Positions 34,074-46,271 of a stretch of DNA of 64,000 nucleotides are shown here, in pieces. Position 1 is the first letter of the stretch; each line of letters begins with the position of its first letter. This DNA comes from Opeltia flavorubescens. Lineage: Eukaryota > Ascomycota > Lecanoromycetes > Teloschistales > Teloschistaceae. The translations under genes and the position numbers were made by a program. The notes beneath the pieces were generated by a model that was not told where the DNA came from, did no database searches, and saw nothing but the letters and a program-made list of their open reading frames with translations. The stretch is taken from positions 186,001 through 250,000 of the forward strand of contig KE546986.1 in assembly GCA_000442125.1 (NCBI GenBank), read 5' to 3'.

Positions 34074-37000
34074 ATGCTTTTTCCTGTATTCCTATCGTTG
34101 TCTTTATTTCTGACACATGCGGTCTGTCAAACAGCCTCCGCATCGGCTACCAAGGCTACACCAACATGCCTACAACCTCGAAAAGCTTCAGATCCAGTGC
34201 AGAGCAAGATATCAGCTGTCCTTGCATCTGCTATACCAGAAGCCTGTGATCCTCAAGAACAGGAGGAGGTGACTATCGGCACTCAAACTATCCAGACCTT
34301 TCAGATTCGATCATTCAATTTCAATATCTCTGATGATGCGACCTCTACTGCTGATGCCGCAACTCCTACTGGGACTGCAGCATGTCCAAATGCGTTTCAG
34401 GATATCATCTCAACTTGCATTGACTCTACGATTGACGCGGGCTTCTGGGGCGGCTGGATCATCCGTAAGGGCTTGAATTATTCGATTTCGGACTTTGAAT
34501 ACCCGAAGAACGCACTCCTCTCAGCGTCTGGGAGTAACCCTACTGCAACGAATACTGGAGGTGGTAATCCTACAAAGTCGGGACAAACAGGTACTGGGGC
34601 CCCAGGATCAGCTACAGGTTCTCAAGGAACTGCAACGGGTGGTCCGGACGGCCCGTCTGGAACCGCTACCGGTGGTGGTGCATCGGGTGGAGGACCTACG
34701 GGAACTGCTACTGGCGATGAGAGTGGTCCGACGGGCACTGCGTCTGATGACGGACCAGGTGGTACTGGTACTGGTGGACCACAAGATTCTGCGACGGGAA
34801 ATCAAGGCACCGCGACCAGAGGCCAAGGTACGGCCACAGGACCTAAAGGCACAGCAACAAAAGGTCAAGGTACAGCGACCGGACCCGAAGGTACGGCAAC
34901 GGGAGCGCAAGGCACCGGTACCGGAGCTCAAGGTACGGGGACAGGAGGTCAAGACACGGCGACAGGACCTCAAGGTACCGGTACAGGAGGACCTCAGGGC
35001 ACAGGGACAGGAGGTCAGCAAGGCACCGGCACTAAAGGTCAAGGTACGGGGACAGGAGGTCAAGGTACCGGTACTGGTGGACCACAAGGTACAGGAACGG
35101 GAGGAGGCCAAGGGACAGCGACAGGGCCTCAAGGCACAGGGACTGGAGCCCAAGGCACAGGAACAGGGACCGGAGGGGGCCAGGGTACTGCTACAGGAGG
35201 ACCTCAAGGTACAGGGACAGGAGGAGGTCAAGGCACGGCGTCGCAGGGGAACGGCGGCAATTCTCAAGGAAGCCAAAATCCAGGTGGACCATCGGCAACT
35301 AATGGAAACCCTGATCCAACAAACCAAGGAGGAAACACTATTACACCTCCACCTGCTATTCCAACAACACCAATCGAAAAAGGCAGTCCCCAGGCTACAT
35401 CAAATGGTTATATCATCGGTATACTTCTATCTGACCTGTCAAAATCCGCAAAAAGCATCTCAAATCAAATTACCATACCAGCTACGAAAACGGCTTTCCT
35501 GGACGACATTGATGACACTAAGAATCAGCTTGAAACATTATTCAAAGATCTAGGAGGAACGCTTCCACCAGATACTGGAGGCTGTGGTGGTGGAGCTCGC
35601 AAACAAAAACGTGGAATTGCTGGCTTGATAGGCGATGTCTTCAATACTGTCAGATGCGCCATCAATAGCGTCAACGACCTTGAATCAAAAGTCGATGTAC
35701 CTGACCCTGACTTTCCGACGATCGAGGGAGATTTGGATACCCTTGGGTCCTTGTCCGAGGGTATCGATGACAACCCTGATAATGACGATGACGATAATTC
35801 TACAAACGATGATCAGCAATCGACAAAAGACGACCAGCAATCTACCAAGGAACAACAATCCACAAAGGAAGAACAGTCTACAAAGGAACAATCAACTCAT
35901 GAACCTTCATCAACCGTTGCATCGTCGAACGAGGCGACAACGACTGGTGTCTCATCGACAGTCTTCTCTTCTAGCTTTGCCTCAAGTACTCAAGTTTCAT
36001 CTTCGGATCCATGTCTCGGAGCTGTGACCACAGGAGCCGGTGGCCTCGTAAGGCGAGCACCAGATTCTTGTGATTACGAGTGTCCTTCACCTGTTCCTGC
36101 CGCGCCAACCAGTGGAACACTTGCCATCACACCCGGGGATATCGACGACGAAGCAGCGCAGAAAAAGGTCAGGAGAAACATTGCAGGTCGTGTTCGGATG
36201 TTGGAGAAGAGGGCAAAAGGACCCATCTCTTCCATCAACAATTGCCAGCTGCTAACTCCTTCCAATCCTGCCCAACCCGTTACCACCCCGGATTACATCA
36301 AAGGGTTCAACTTCTATCAGTCCGATTTGGCTGGCAACCTTCCGGCAGGCTATCAGGCGGTCACTCGATATTACCGAACCACCGATGGACCAAACTCGGC
36401 TTGTGCGGCCACAGTTACGAGGGTAGCTGCGAATGCCCTGACGCCTAATCAAAACGATCAGAATGAAATCGTCTCTGTCGATCATGCATATGAAAATGGA
36501 TGGTTGCAAGGCTTCTTTGAGGCTATCATCGATCCAATAACTCCTGTTGCGGGCCAACAATCGCTATCTTGTGCTGCGGCGAACGCGATATTTTTCAGCC
36601 AATATCCGGGTGCTCCCCCCTGCGCGGTGAATCGTATGGCTCCGATATATGATGCGTTGGCGAGTAATACAAATCCTGACTTTGTGGTCATGTCGCAATG
36701 GCTCAATGGAGATGCTAAGGGATGGGTAAGTCATTCACCTTTCTTCATGACGATTCACTCCCGTGCTTCTTTCTCATAAAACACCTGACCCCTAAGAGAA
36801 CTGCTGAGCCCCATTACCTTTTCATTCTGCGTCATGCCATACATACCGTGTCTCACCCAACAAGAAATCTTCCAGAAATGGACATTTCACAAGCGGCTGA
36901 CTGACATGCCCCCGTACAGATCATGGGCCCAACCTTCGACGAAAACGACGGCGACTTCTTCGACCCCTCATACGTCGTTGGCACCGGCCTCACCCGCTGG

Positions 37001-38212
37001 CAGGGCACCGGCAACGCCAAAGAAAGCATTACTTTCAAACTCGGCCATCTCAAAAACATCATCCTCGGCTGCCTGATCATCAACTCCGACAACGTCATCC
37101 CGTTGATCCAGCGCACGAATAATCGCGTTTACAAAGCTTTCCAGTCGCTTGATACCTCCCTTGTTGGTAGCGTCTACCAAGGATCCGATTTCGCGGGGAG
37201 GTATAAACTTTATATGGAAGATCGGGCGACGCTGTTTAATAAAGCCCCTGGGCTCGTGACGAGGATGATCGACGATATTCAGAAAGATCTCCTTGCGGCG
37301 TTGAATCTTCCGGATGTTGTCTCTAGTGAACGAGGGTCGCTGGCGAAACTCCTCGTTAGCTATAAGAGTTTGTATACGATTGGGAATCTTGCGCAGCAGT
37401 GGCAGTTCCAGGTTGATTTTGAGTGGGATGTTAATAACGTCAAGCGTGATTTCGACGGCTTGGCTATGCTTGAGTATCATAAACTTAAACATCTCATTGG
37501 AAGACAAGCTGCTAGTACAGGCGGTGGTGGTGATGATGGGGGGTCTTGCCCTCTCACAGCCGCTGGAACGGCGAGCTTGCCAGATGCATCCGGTTTCGCA
37601 ACCGGAGGCGTTACTAATGGTGGAGGTGGCCAAGGTAGTGGCGGCGGCAATGGACCTACACAGACGACGGGTGGCGAAGCTTCCGCCACCGGCCCCGCTG
37701 CTGGTCAGTCAGCCGGTCAAGGCAGCGGTGGCGCCAACGGACCTTCACAGACGGGCGCGCAGGGCTCAGCAGGTGCGAACGGACCTACGAAGACGAAAGC
37801 TCCGGCTTCGACCAAGCCGCCTGCGAGTCAAACTTCGGGACCGGTGGCGTGTCAGAGCGATGATGATTGCGAAGACTATAAATGCTCCTCCGGCGACCCC
37901 TTCTGCGCCATCGCTATCAGCAAGAATAAATTGAGAAGGGAGATCTTGGTGGAGAGACCGAGACCGGATAAAGTCAAACGCCAAGCCACGAAAACTACAG
38001 CTGCGGATGCGAGTTTCCCCACTGGCTTCTGCGGTTGCAAGAATCAAGATACACCCACATCGACGACGAAAGTTGCGACTCCGGCGCCGGTGCCGAGTGG
38101 ATGCGATGATGGAGGACTGTATGATGATTTCGATAAGTGTAGTGATCATTGTAGTCAGGGGTTTTGTCAGGAGAATGCGGGGCAGCCGCAGGTTACTTGC
38201 TCTTGTAATTAG
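34074..38212 (+). CDS. large secreted protein with Gly-Thr tandem repeat, 1314 aa
   Basis: Function unknown. Two exons, 34074-36725 and 36920-38212, are joined by a long (194-nt) intron that restores KGWIMGPTF. The signal peptide is MLFPVFLSLSLFLTHAVCQ. Residues ~180-390 are a low-complexity repeat of heptads such as QGTGTGG and QGTATGP (about 34600-35250), probably O-glycosylated and cell-wall-like. Then come an ordered section with a dibasic KQKR site, an Asp/Asn stretch, and a Gln/Ser/Thr/Lys repeat (QQSTKE units). A globular region (GFNFYQSDLAGNLPAGYQAV to the end of exon 1, continuing to HLIGR) vaguely recalls C-terminal extensions of large fungal secreted GH18-type proteins, but I see no chitinase motif. 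The C-terminus has a second Gly-rich repeat (NGP[TS]QT units) and a Cys-rich tail (CQSDDDCEDYKC to CSCN). Confidence 0.8.
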
Positions 38213-39101
38213 GAGGTTGGTGGAAGAAGGGGGAGGGATAAGGGATGGGGGGAGGGGGAATGGTGATGGAGAGGAAAGGGGAAAGAAAGGGGAAAGGGGG
38301 ATGGGGGATGGGGGGGATAGTAAGGGAGGGGATGGGGATGGGAAGACAGGGAGTGGGGATTAGGAGAAGGGAGGAGGGAGTAGAGAGGGGGGGAAATGGG
38401 TAGTGGGATGTAAATATTGCTACTTAGAGAGAAGAGAAGAGTGAATTTTTTTCGCCCATAAACGGTACTGGCATTAACGGATGGCATATATTTCGCGCAA
38501 ATACCACTGTACAGATATCTTATACTGTATACTTCTATAAAGATACATATTTTTTACTCCAATAAAAATCAACACTAGGAAGGGAAGAAAAAGGTTAGGA
38601 AGCCTCAGTGCTGCGACATATTGAAATTTTTTTAACATATAGTGGTAGCAGTGTAGATATAGCTGATCGATCCGTATTTATACATATGAAAAAAAAAAAA
38701 AAAAACAGAAAAGCTGGCGCTCCTCATTTTAATTCCTCCTCTCCGAATCGAAGAAGCATTACACCTATCTATTACTAGATAAGGACTTCTTTTCGAAGAA
38801 CAAATAAGGGTCGTGTGTCTTTGGAGATGGATTTCTGCTCTCTGATTGTCAGGAGATACTCCAGGTTGAAGGGTGGATGTAGCCTTGTTTTTATGTATAT
38901 GTAATCCGTTCCCCTTTTCTCTCTTTTGATTCAACGAGAGAAGGCTGAAATTTGTGGATTAGAAGATTGGGGCTTCGTGGAAATTATATCGAAGCGTGTG
39001 ACCCAGCTACCGCATGTGATCTTTGTCGCCTACGTCACAGTATCAAAGAGTCCCTTAAAAGCCCCGCAGTTGGCCATGTCTTCAGCTTTTTCAATTCGGG
39101 A
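38213..39101. other. intergenic with a G-rich purine tract
   Basis: Bases about 38213-38400 are almost pure purine on the plus strand (GGGGA-type runs), continuing the G-rich skew of the gene's 3' end. An A run lies at about 38689-38705. Before the palindrome, short plus-strand ORFs (38926-39111) may be remnants of the decayed gene that follows. Confidence 0.5.
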
Positions 39102-39145
39102 TATCACGTGAGCACAGGCCGACGTCGGCCTGTGCTCACGTGATA
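39102..39145. repeat. 44-bp perfect palindrome (family member 2)
   Basis: TATCACGTGAGCACAGGCCGAC and its exact reverse complement abut at 39123/39124. On the left it is preceded by TTCGGGA, so the left side reads CGGGATATCACGTGAGC like the first family member. On the right it ends in ATAGGGCTGACGCTAACGAAA, whose reverse complement resembles the flank of member 1 (TTTCG...AGCGTC). An open frame without a start codon begins just to its right, so the element may have inserted into, or sit at the breakpoint of, an older gene. Confidence 0.8.
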
Positions 39146-39161
39146 GGGCTGACGCTAACGA

Positions 39162-39449
39162 AACAGAGCGGCATTACTGGATCGAGGATTCTGCAGCACT
39201 AGCATCTCTTCAGCGGACAGACGAGGGCAAGGACGTATATATCGTAGTTTCACAACATAATCAGGTTCCAAGTGTCTTGGCGCTCCAATTCTACTTTTCC
39301 AAAACAGATGGCGACAACATCTTGTTGCGGTACGATTGTGCAGTGCAAGTGTCTCGAGACGGGAGCAACCAGTATTGTTCTATCCTACCATTATTCTGTG
39401 CAAGGATATCTCCCTTGGGTTCAGTCTTGATCCTCGAGCATAGTTGTTA
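39162..39449 (+). pseudogene. start-less coding remnant next to the palindrome
   Basis: A continuous 95-codon frame begins 16 bp after the palindrome (ETERHYWIEDSAALASLQ...) and ends at a TAA before 39450. It has no Met near its start. Its composition is protein-like, with alternating hydrophobic and charged residues and VSRDGSNQYC. I do not recognise it. It may be the N-terminal part of the CorA-like relic at 41174-42088 or of an unrelated gene. Confidence 0.28.
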
Positions 39450-41173
39450 AACTGTAAAGATCTATTGAATGAAGATTGAGACATTGGTGTACCCAAGCGC
39501 TCTTCTGGTATAGGTGTCTAAATTTCACAATAGTTCGTCACCTTGTCCTTCAATAATATTACATCACTGATACATGTCTCCATAGGTCTCAGAAAATCGA
39601 TCTATCGATATAGTCATCTTGTAAGCTCCCTGAACAAGAAGCATAGAGGGTGTGCGCCAAGCTTTTTGATGCCATGAGTAGTAGGGGATGGGATACCTTT
39701 CGTCATAGTTGGCTTTTTTGTCGAAGACTTGGTCTTTGAACATACCACACGCCATTACAAAATACTCGATGCAAATTATTGGTCCCAACGCTGGGCCGCT
39801 ACGTTTCAAGACCAGAAGACAAAGAAAAGATTCGTCTGGATTCGCGATTCTCTGGATAGCACCTTTAATGCGATCGAATGTGTCTCGGATATGCTAGCGG
39901 CGGTGCGGGATTTTCTGGATATGTTATGCTAATGGCGTTTATACCTTTGGAACTGCTTGCAAAGATAACAGGTTGTTGCAGTCTAGACTAAAGCCGCATC
40001 AAAGCACCTACGTTTCATGCAGAGAGCCACAGCAAGAACATGGCCAGAATGTATCAGAATATTTGTAGGAAGCAAAATACAAACTAGCTGCTCTCCCTTG
40101 CGATTTATCTAGCTATGAGCCGATTCTCAAGCAAGAGAAACGACGTCCCTCGGGCAGCAAAACGCTAGCCCTTGCCTTTTCAGGTGGACTGTTCGGGCGC
40201 CGCTTACAACAGTCATGGAATGTCTTGTTACCTACATCCTCCTCTTAAGATATCTAGTTTTGTCTTGCGCTTGCCCGATGCATGGCTAAGAGAAAAAATT
40301 GCAGGAAGCAACAAGACTGGAATGGGAGGTTGATGAACCAATGGCTTTCGATTCCCCATCATCGATCATGTCCCACAAAATGCTACTGTCGGCACACCAG
40401 CTACTCGGCATTTGTGCGAAGTTGAGGCTCAAAGTTTTCTCCCATCACTTAGGAGCATGCATCTCATCGTACCTTGCGCGAGACTGAAACCTGAAAGCAA
40501 CCTAGGATGCATGACAGCAGCAGCAGCAGCAGCCGATATATCGATATGGTCCTGTCTTTCTTTTCTTTCACTGCCTTGTGTGGCCTACAGTGCCCGTCAT
40601 TACCTATGCTGTCAAGCATGACCTCTCAGCTTTGCTCTTTCCACAACCAACGTCGCGCTTACCTTCTCCGGCCATGTCTCATTCACCTTGTCGACATTTC
40701 CCGGACGTGGAAAAAGGTAATCTTTATCAGAGGTCTGTATATCCTTGTAGCTTAAGTTTTATAGAGCGTGAGCTCGCATCGCGACCAATATTGAATTTCC
40801 CGTAGCAGGCAAGTGTCACTCCCGATCAATCTCCCTTGGCGACCTTCGAGCGCAAAGTCGTGATCGCCACTGGCTCACAGTCTTGTCCGCGATCGTACTA
40901 TTCGCCGTGTATGTGCCGCTCAAGAACCAACCGTCTGAAGCTTTGCCCAAGCCAACAAGATCCGTAAATGTTCGGCATGCAACGATATCCCTACAGATCA
41001 CTTATGTATGCCTATATTCTGGTGATTTGATTGGTATCGGCGATTGAATGGGTACTTTGGGAGCAAGACAACAACAGGACGAGATGGAAGTGTAGATGGA
41101 TACAGTATATCTCCATGGCTTTACACCGTCAAGAAAATTGATTTGACGCACCAACACAGATGTTTGGTTCTGA
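39450..41173. other. intergenic, no gene seen
   Basis: A (GCA)n run of about six units lies at about 40518. Short conflicting ORFs only. It may contain decayed exons of the neighbouring relic. Confidence 0.4.
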
Positions 41174-42088
41174 TTTCTTACAAAGCGTTATAGCGACAAA
41201 CCAAATGAGTGGCTTACACTTAACGTCCTTTTACGTTGGAACGCTTCTATTCAGGAGCACGCTATTTTTGTGTTTGATGCCAAACCGTCGACTCGGAGAC
41301 TCCTCATAGACCATCCCTCTACCACGAATGCCGCCATACGGTCGGAGCCCCACAGTATTATTATGCCGCTCGCTCACCTGGTGGTTCAGCTCCAAGAAGA
41401 CGCAGTCAAGAGAATCGGAGACGCAGTTCGAGACATAGAACAATCACGAATATCGCTCTGCCCGAAAGCCAACAGCCCTCAAACCAATATCTGCAATCTA
41501 CATGATCTGGCCAGACATGCAGTCCATGTTCTCAAAACCCTAGACCTTATCACTCAGACTTTCAAGTGTATGACCGAGTGTCCAGACCAAGCTCACAGCG
41601 GACTTTCATCTCCACCAGCTGTAGGAGATAACGGTCATGCTGGAAATGATATACAGAGTTTTGAAACCACCTGTCAAGACCAAGACGCACATGGTCATCT
41701 CCGTTACTATCAAGGGGTAATCCGCGCCCTGCACCTCCGCTCCATTGCCAACAAAGATGGCCTACAGAACGAGATCCAGTATTCTTTCAATATCGTCGCG
41801 CAAAACATAGCTCGCTCATCCAATGAGATCCAGGATACTGTGCCGTTAGATAGCTCTGTAATGAAAATGGCTACTCTCGCTTCGGCGGCCTTTATACCAA
41901 TGACATTTGTTGCTAAATTATTTGGGATGCAATTCTTCGCTTATAGTGAGAGTGGCACTTGAAATGTCTCTGGGAAATTTTGGATTTTCTGGGCTGTGGG
42001 TATCCCGTTTACTTACGTTTTCGTTCTGGAAGCGAAGGGGTATCATCGGATAGGGCAGCGGAGGACAAGAGAATTTCGTTATGGTTAG
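41174..42088 (+). pseudogene. CorA-like Mg2+ transporter relic with in-frame TGA
   Basis: An open frame from 41174 (no clear start; first in-frame ATG well inside) encodes the C-terminal part of a fungal CorA-like protein. It has long helices, then the first membrane helix ending ASAAFIPMTFVAKLFGMQFF. The family GMN motif is here GMQ. At 41960-41962 a TGA follows FFAYSESGT. Reading on in the same frame gives NVSGKFWIFWAVGIPFTY, which is the expected second membrane helix, ending at TAG 42088. In relatives the residue at this spot is usually Trp, so TGG to TGA is the simplest explanation. This is either a pseudogene, a sequencing error, or a truncated protein lacking helix 2. The upstream exons were not found, which supports decay. 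Confidence 0.65.
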
Positions 42089-42871
42089 ATACTATCTCTT
42101 CCGTCGATATTGGAGATATGTATGGTGCAAATGCAATCGCTGACTTTGCAATGAGTTCAATCTTACCAAAACGGGACATTCAACACTCGTCTGGCCGTTG
42201 AATAGAGATACATAGATGTATCTTACGTTCTCCGCCATGTCCTAAACCAGTTGCTCAATTGATAACATCCTAAAACCGCTTTAATAAACAAGTCCAGGCC
42301 AGTGACTCTGAGCCAGTGGTGGCCGCGGCATCGGCTATCGCGAATCGCGTATCTGCTGATACAGTGGGGTTGAGCGAAACAAATTACCCGATCCGTCAAC
42401 ATCCCACTCGAAGAACGCGGACTCTCCGTTTCTGATTTCGAGATATATGGCTCGTTTCAAGTCAAGAATAGACACTTGTCATGTTTCTCCACATTTTAGT
42501 AGTCGTCATCAACAATCGTCCTCGTAGGCATTTTGCCTGGCGTGTCCCGTGTCGCAGGTTATTATTGTCTTCTCATCCATCGTTTTCCGTCTCTTAGGAT
42601 GTTCGCGATCCTTCCTTACTGTAGACCATATTACTTGTGACCGCTGGCAACGTTTCTGTTCCAGGATATAAGATTTCGCTGCCTCAGAGATATGTGTGAC
42701 CCATGTCTCCGGTTTTGACTTTCTTTCCTTTATCAATTTTCGACCAGGTGTATATCCTCTACTATGTATAGACATTGACTTCTGACGCTCTTTCATTACC
42801 AAATTCTTTGACCAATGCCCGAATCTCCCATTTTAAGATTGCCTACGTCAAGATCGTAGACTGCAGAAACA
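42089..42871. other. intergenic, no gene seen
   Basis: 3' side of the CorA relic and promoter of the GH30 gene. Nothing recognised. Confidence 0.45.
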
Positions 42872-44885
42872 ATGTACATCACCTGCTTAGCTATTTGTAT
42901 TGCGATCGCAGAAGCAACTGCATTCACAATACAACATGCCAAGATCAGCCAGAGAGATGACGTTGGCGCTCTCAGTATCGATACCGTCATGCAAAACTTT
43001 CAGGCTTTCATGCCTGCTGTCATGCCGGACAAACCATTCGGAAATTCTGCATTATGGCAAGAAACACTGGCTCTTGATCAGAAAGTGAATAATAAAATGA
43101 ACTCTTTTTTCAACCAGAACATTGGCTTTATTCAGACAGTCGAGATAACTCACGATATCTCAAACTTGACGCAACTATCACAGTCGTCCTCAGCGGCGAG
43201 GGCGCTGCAATACCTGCAAATATATCCAGTACAGTTCGACCAAGCGCAAGCTGCCGATCCTGCAGATGTCATAGGTAACTACACAAGTCTCCACCACACA
43301 GGATGCATTTACTTATTTGATATCAGTCAAAGTCTCACCCACCCCGCAACAAACGATCAAGTCCTTCGGCGCATCCGGAGCATGGTGGCCCAACTACCTA
43401 AAAGACTTTCCCCCTGCCCAGCAGCAGAATCTCTCAAACCTCCTCTTCTCCGAACAAGGTCTCCACCTAAGCAGCTACCGCTACAACATCGGCGCCAGCG
43501 GCAACAATGACAGTCAAGCCGTTTCCACCCCGGGCCGAGGCATAGAATCGTTTATGCTCAGTGACGGCACCTACGATTGGACCCGTGATCAGCCCGGCCT
43601 CTACTTCCTCAAGGCTGCACAAGATGCCGGAGTGCCCTCCATCACGGCATTCATAAATTCCATTCCAGCAGCCCTAACCACGGACAAAAAGCCCTGCGGG
43701 ACAAAACTCGACCCCCTCGTAATCCCGCAATTTGTAGACTACATCCAGAAAGTATTCACCAACCTTTCATCCTTGGGAATAAAGATAGAATACATCTCCC
43801 CCATGAACGAACCAGACAATGACTTCACTCTCTGCACCCAGGAAGGAATGTCCGTCTCGCAAAACGACCGCGCATCTCTATTCCAACAACTACGTACCGC
43901 TCTCCTCGCTTCCACCTCCCCCTCAATCCGTAGCGTAAAAATCCTCGGCGACGAAACAAGCCAAATCGCCTCCCAAGCCTTCCTAGAATACGACTCCTGG
44001 CTCCCCACCTCCCTTTCCAACAAATCCATCGACGCAATCGCAGTACACATGTACGATTTCCCCGACGACGCCACCCTCCTAAACTACCGCCAACTCCTAG
44101 CCTCCCGCTCCTCCCCCTCCCCTCCTTCCCCCGTGAAAATGACGGAAATATCCTCCTTCGCCACAGCCCATGGCCCATGGCTTCCCTGGGGGAAAACCGG
44201 CCCGAAACTCTTCGGCGCAGAATGGGATCCCACAATCGATAATGCGTTAGATATGGCGCGGATGATATGGCAATGGCTCACTCTCGTCAATGCGGAAAGC
44301 TGGGACTGGTGGACCGCCGTGTCGAATATGATGCCCTGCTCCCCTACCCTACCACCTTGCTATCCGGATGTGTGGTCCAACATCTCCTCCGTGGGGTTTA
44401 ATGATGGATTATTGTACATCGACCCACGGTACGCGACGACGAAGGATTATCAATTCTATTTCACGAAGAGGTATTGGGTTTTTAGGCATTTTTCGAAGTT
44501 CATCAGGCCGGGGGCGGTGAGGTATGATATCCCGAATGAGGTGCTGCCGTATGGGACTGTGGCTGTTGCTGCGAAGGGGGTGGATGGGGTGTGGACGGCT
44601 ATTTTCGTCAATCGGAATGCGACGGAACAGGCTATTACGATTGAAGTGCCAGTGAAGGGAGGGGCGGTGATTACGGCGGTAAGGACGACGGCCGAGGATG
44701 ATTGGGCGGAGGTGAACCCGCTGCCGCCTGTGGCGGGAGATGGAACTGTGAAGATCACATTGCCGGCGAGAAGTGTGTTGAGTCTTCGGTTCGGAGTCGG
44801 GGGTGGGGGGCCGGTACCAGGCAGAAAGAGAGATGTAGGAAAGGGGAAGCGCAAGGGTATGTTCCCGCATATGGGTGGGGGGTGA
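42872..44885 (+). CDS. GH30-type glycoside hydrolase (endo-beta-1,6-galactanase-like) with N-terminal extension, 653 aa
   Basis: Secreted retaining glycosidase. I join 42872-43274 and 43327-44885 across a 52-nt intron; this alone links the signal-peptide frame to the catalytic frame and gives DVIVKVSPTPQQTIKSFGASGAWW. The signal peptide is MYITCLAICIAIAEATA. Residues ~25-133 are an extra, mostly helical region before the usual GH30 start; I do not know its role. The (beta/alpha)8 part has SFGASGAWW, RYNIGASG, the acid/base Glu286 in SPMNEPDND and the nucleophile Glu388 in KMTEISSF. AESWDWWTA lines the site, and a C-terminal beta-sandwich begins near YDIPNEVLPYG. The basic tail (GRKRDVGKGKRKG) is unusual. 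Alternatively the first exon is a separate small secreted protein and GH30 has another 5' exon. Codons shift from C-rich to G-rich near 44400. Confidence 0.82.
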
Positions 44886-46271
44886 GGGATCGTAAGCAGT
44901 AGAGCCTTTCAGAAATTTATTAAGCATCATTGTTTTTCTTTTCTTTCTAGATTGGGAATTTTGGATGTTGTACTCGATGATAAAGCCCGTCCTGCATCCC
45001 AAGGACCTTCTTGCCTATCGAGTCCTCCCTTCACCCACTTATATCTCGATCGCGTGACGCACATACTAGGCACAGGGTTGGTTAATGGATGCTTTGTGTT
45101 CAATTGGAAGGAAGATAGAGATTTGGTACATGTACAGAGAACAGAATTTCAACCCCTACAAATGTCACCTAGCTACCCTTCGTCTCAACTTCTAGCCCTC
45201 AATTCCCCCACTCATCACAGAATTCAACGCAAAAATATCACGCCCTAACATTATCATGCAAAAGTTACTGAAGACAAAAAGAATAGGCAATGTGATTTAT
45301 AACGAACTAAACGTTTGCTCAGTTGCTCGGTAAAGCAAGTGTCTAAATATCCCACTAGGTATCAATGTATATACCCAGTATCCGTTTCTGCCGAGGGTAG
45401 ATCCTATTATGGTGAGAAAAGGATTACCGAAACCATGATTACTATATGAAAAGCAAGTTGATATTATCATCTTGAAACTGATCCTGGATTGATCTTATAA
45501 GAAAGAATGGGCTGAAGGGTACGGGTTGGAGGAAACATACAGTCTGGAGGAGAAGCCATGAAGTAGCTGCAGAAGTATCGATGAGGTGTAAGCATACAGA
45601 CATGTAATGGCTTTTCTTTGGATTGTGGAAATTGGCGCGCAATGATATATATGTAGCTTCGTTACGCTGTGCGAATTTATCTGGAAATTGGGTTTTACTA
45701 CCCTGGAGGTGGAGAAGAATATACCTCACCCAATACATACCGCTACAGCTATTCCAAACCCTAGCTTCTTAATCCCTACGATACACACACCCACACATGC
45801 ATCTTAGGGGAAAACCCACAGCTACCAGTTCCCCTTCGATGCAGCAGGCATCATTCATGAATATTGCTCTACATCTCTAGCTAGACCTAGTCTACCAAGT
45901 ACTGCAGCCTTCCCGGAACACAGGTAAACCTCAGATAAGTGAGTTCACCTGCGCTCCCGGGTTGGTGCTTCTTCTCATCCCTTATCAGCCCCCTTTTTTC
46001 CGCCCGGGGTCTCGAGGAGAGAAAGGGCAAGCAAGCAATGGACGAATCCCATGTTCATGAATGCGGATGGGAAGGGCATGAATCGAATTTACTTATCCAT
46101 TGAGGTAGGTAGATGGTGGGGTGGTGGGGAGTAGGTAGGTGTGGGGTGGGAAGTAGGTTCAAATAAATTACCTCCTGATGAGGAGATATAGAAAAAGAGT
46201 TGTACAATTTTCTCTCTCTCTCTAGCGTCTTCCCTCATGCCACCCCCTCTCTCCCCCACCGTTCACCACCC
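44886..46271. other. intergenic, no gene seen
   Basis: Convergent gap between the GH30 and PHO89-type genes. Short ORFs only. A G-rich stretch lies at about 46100-46150 and a CT repeat at about 46210-46225. Confidence 0.45.

Noticed and set aside
34608-35327. Minus-strand 239-codon ORF rich in Ser, Arg and Cys
   Set aside because: Mirror of the Gly-Thr repeat; repeats keep all frames open.
34495-35553. Plus-strand 352-codon ORF overlapping the repeat protein
   Set aside because: Alternative frame of the same repeat, without signal peptide or domain.
43275-43301. 27-nt intron joining the GH30 exons
   Set aside because: Too short for a fungal intron; the 52-nt version ending at 43326 keeps frame and gives a normal size.
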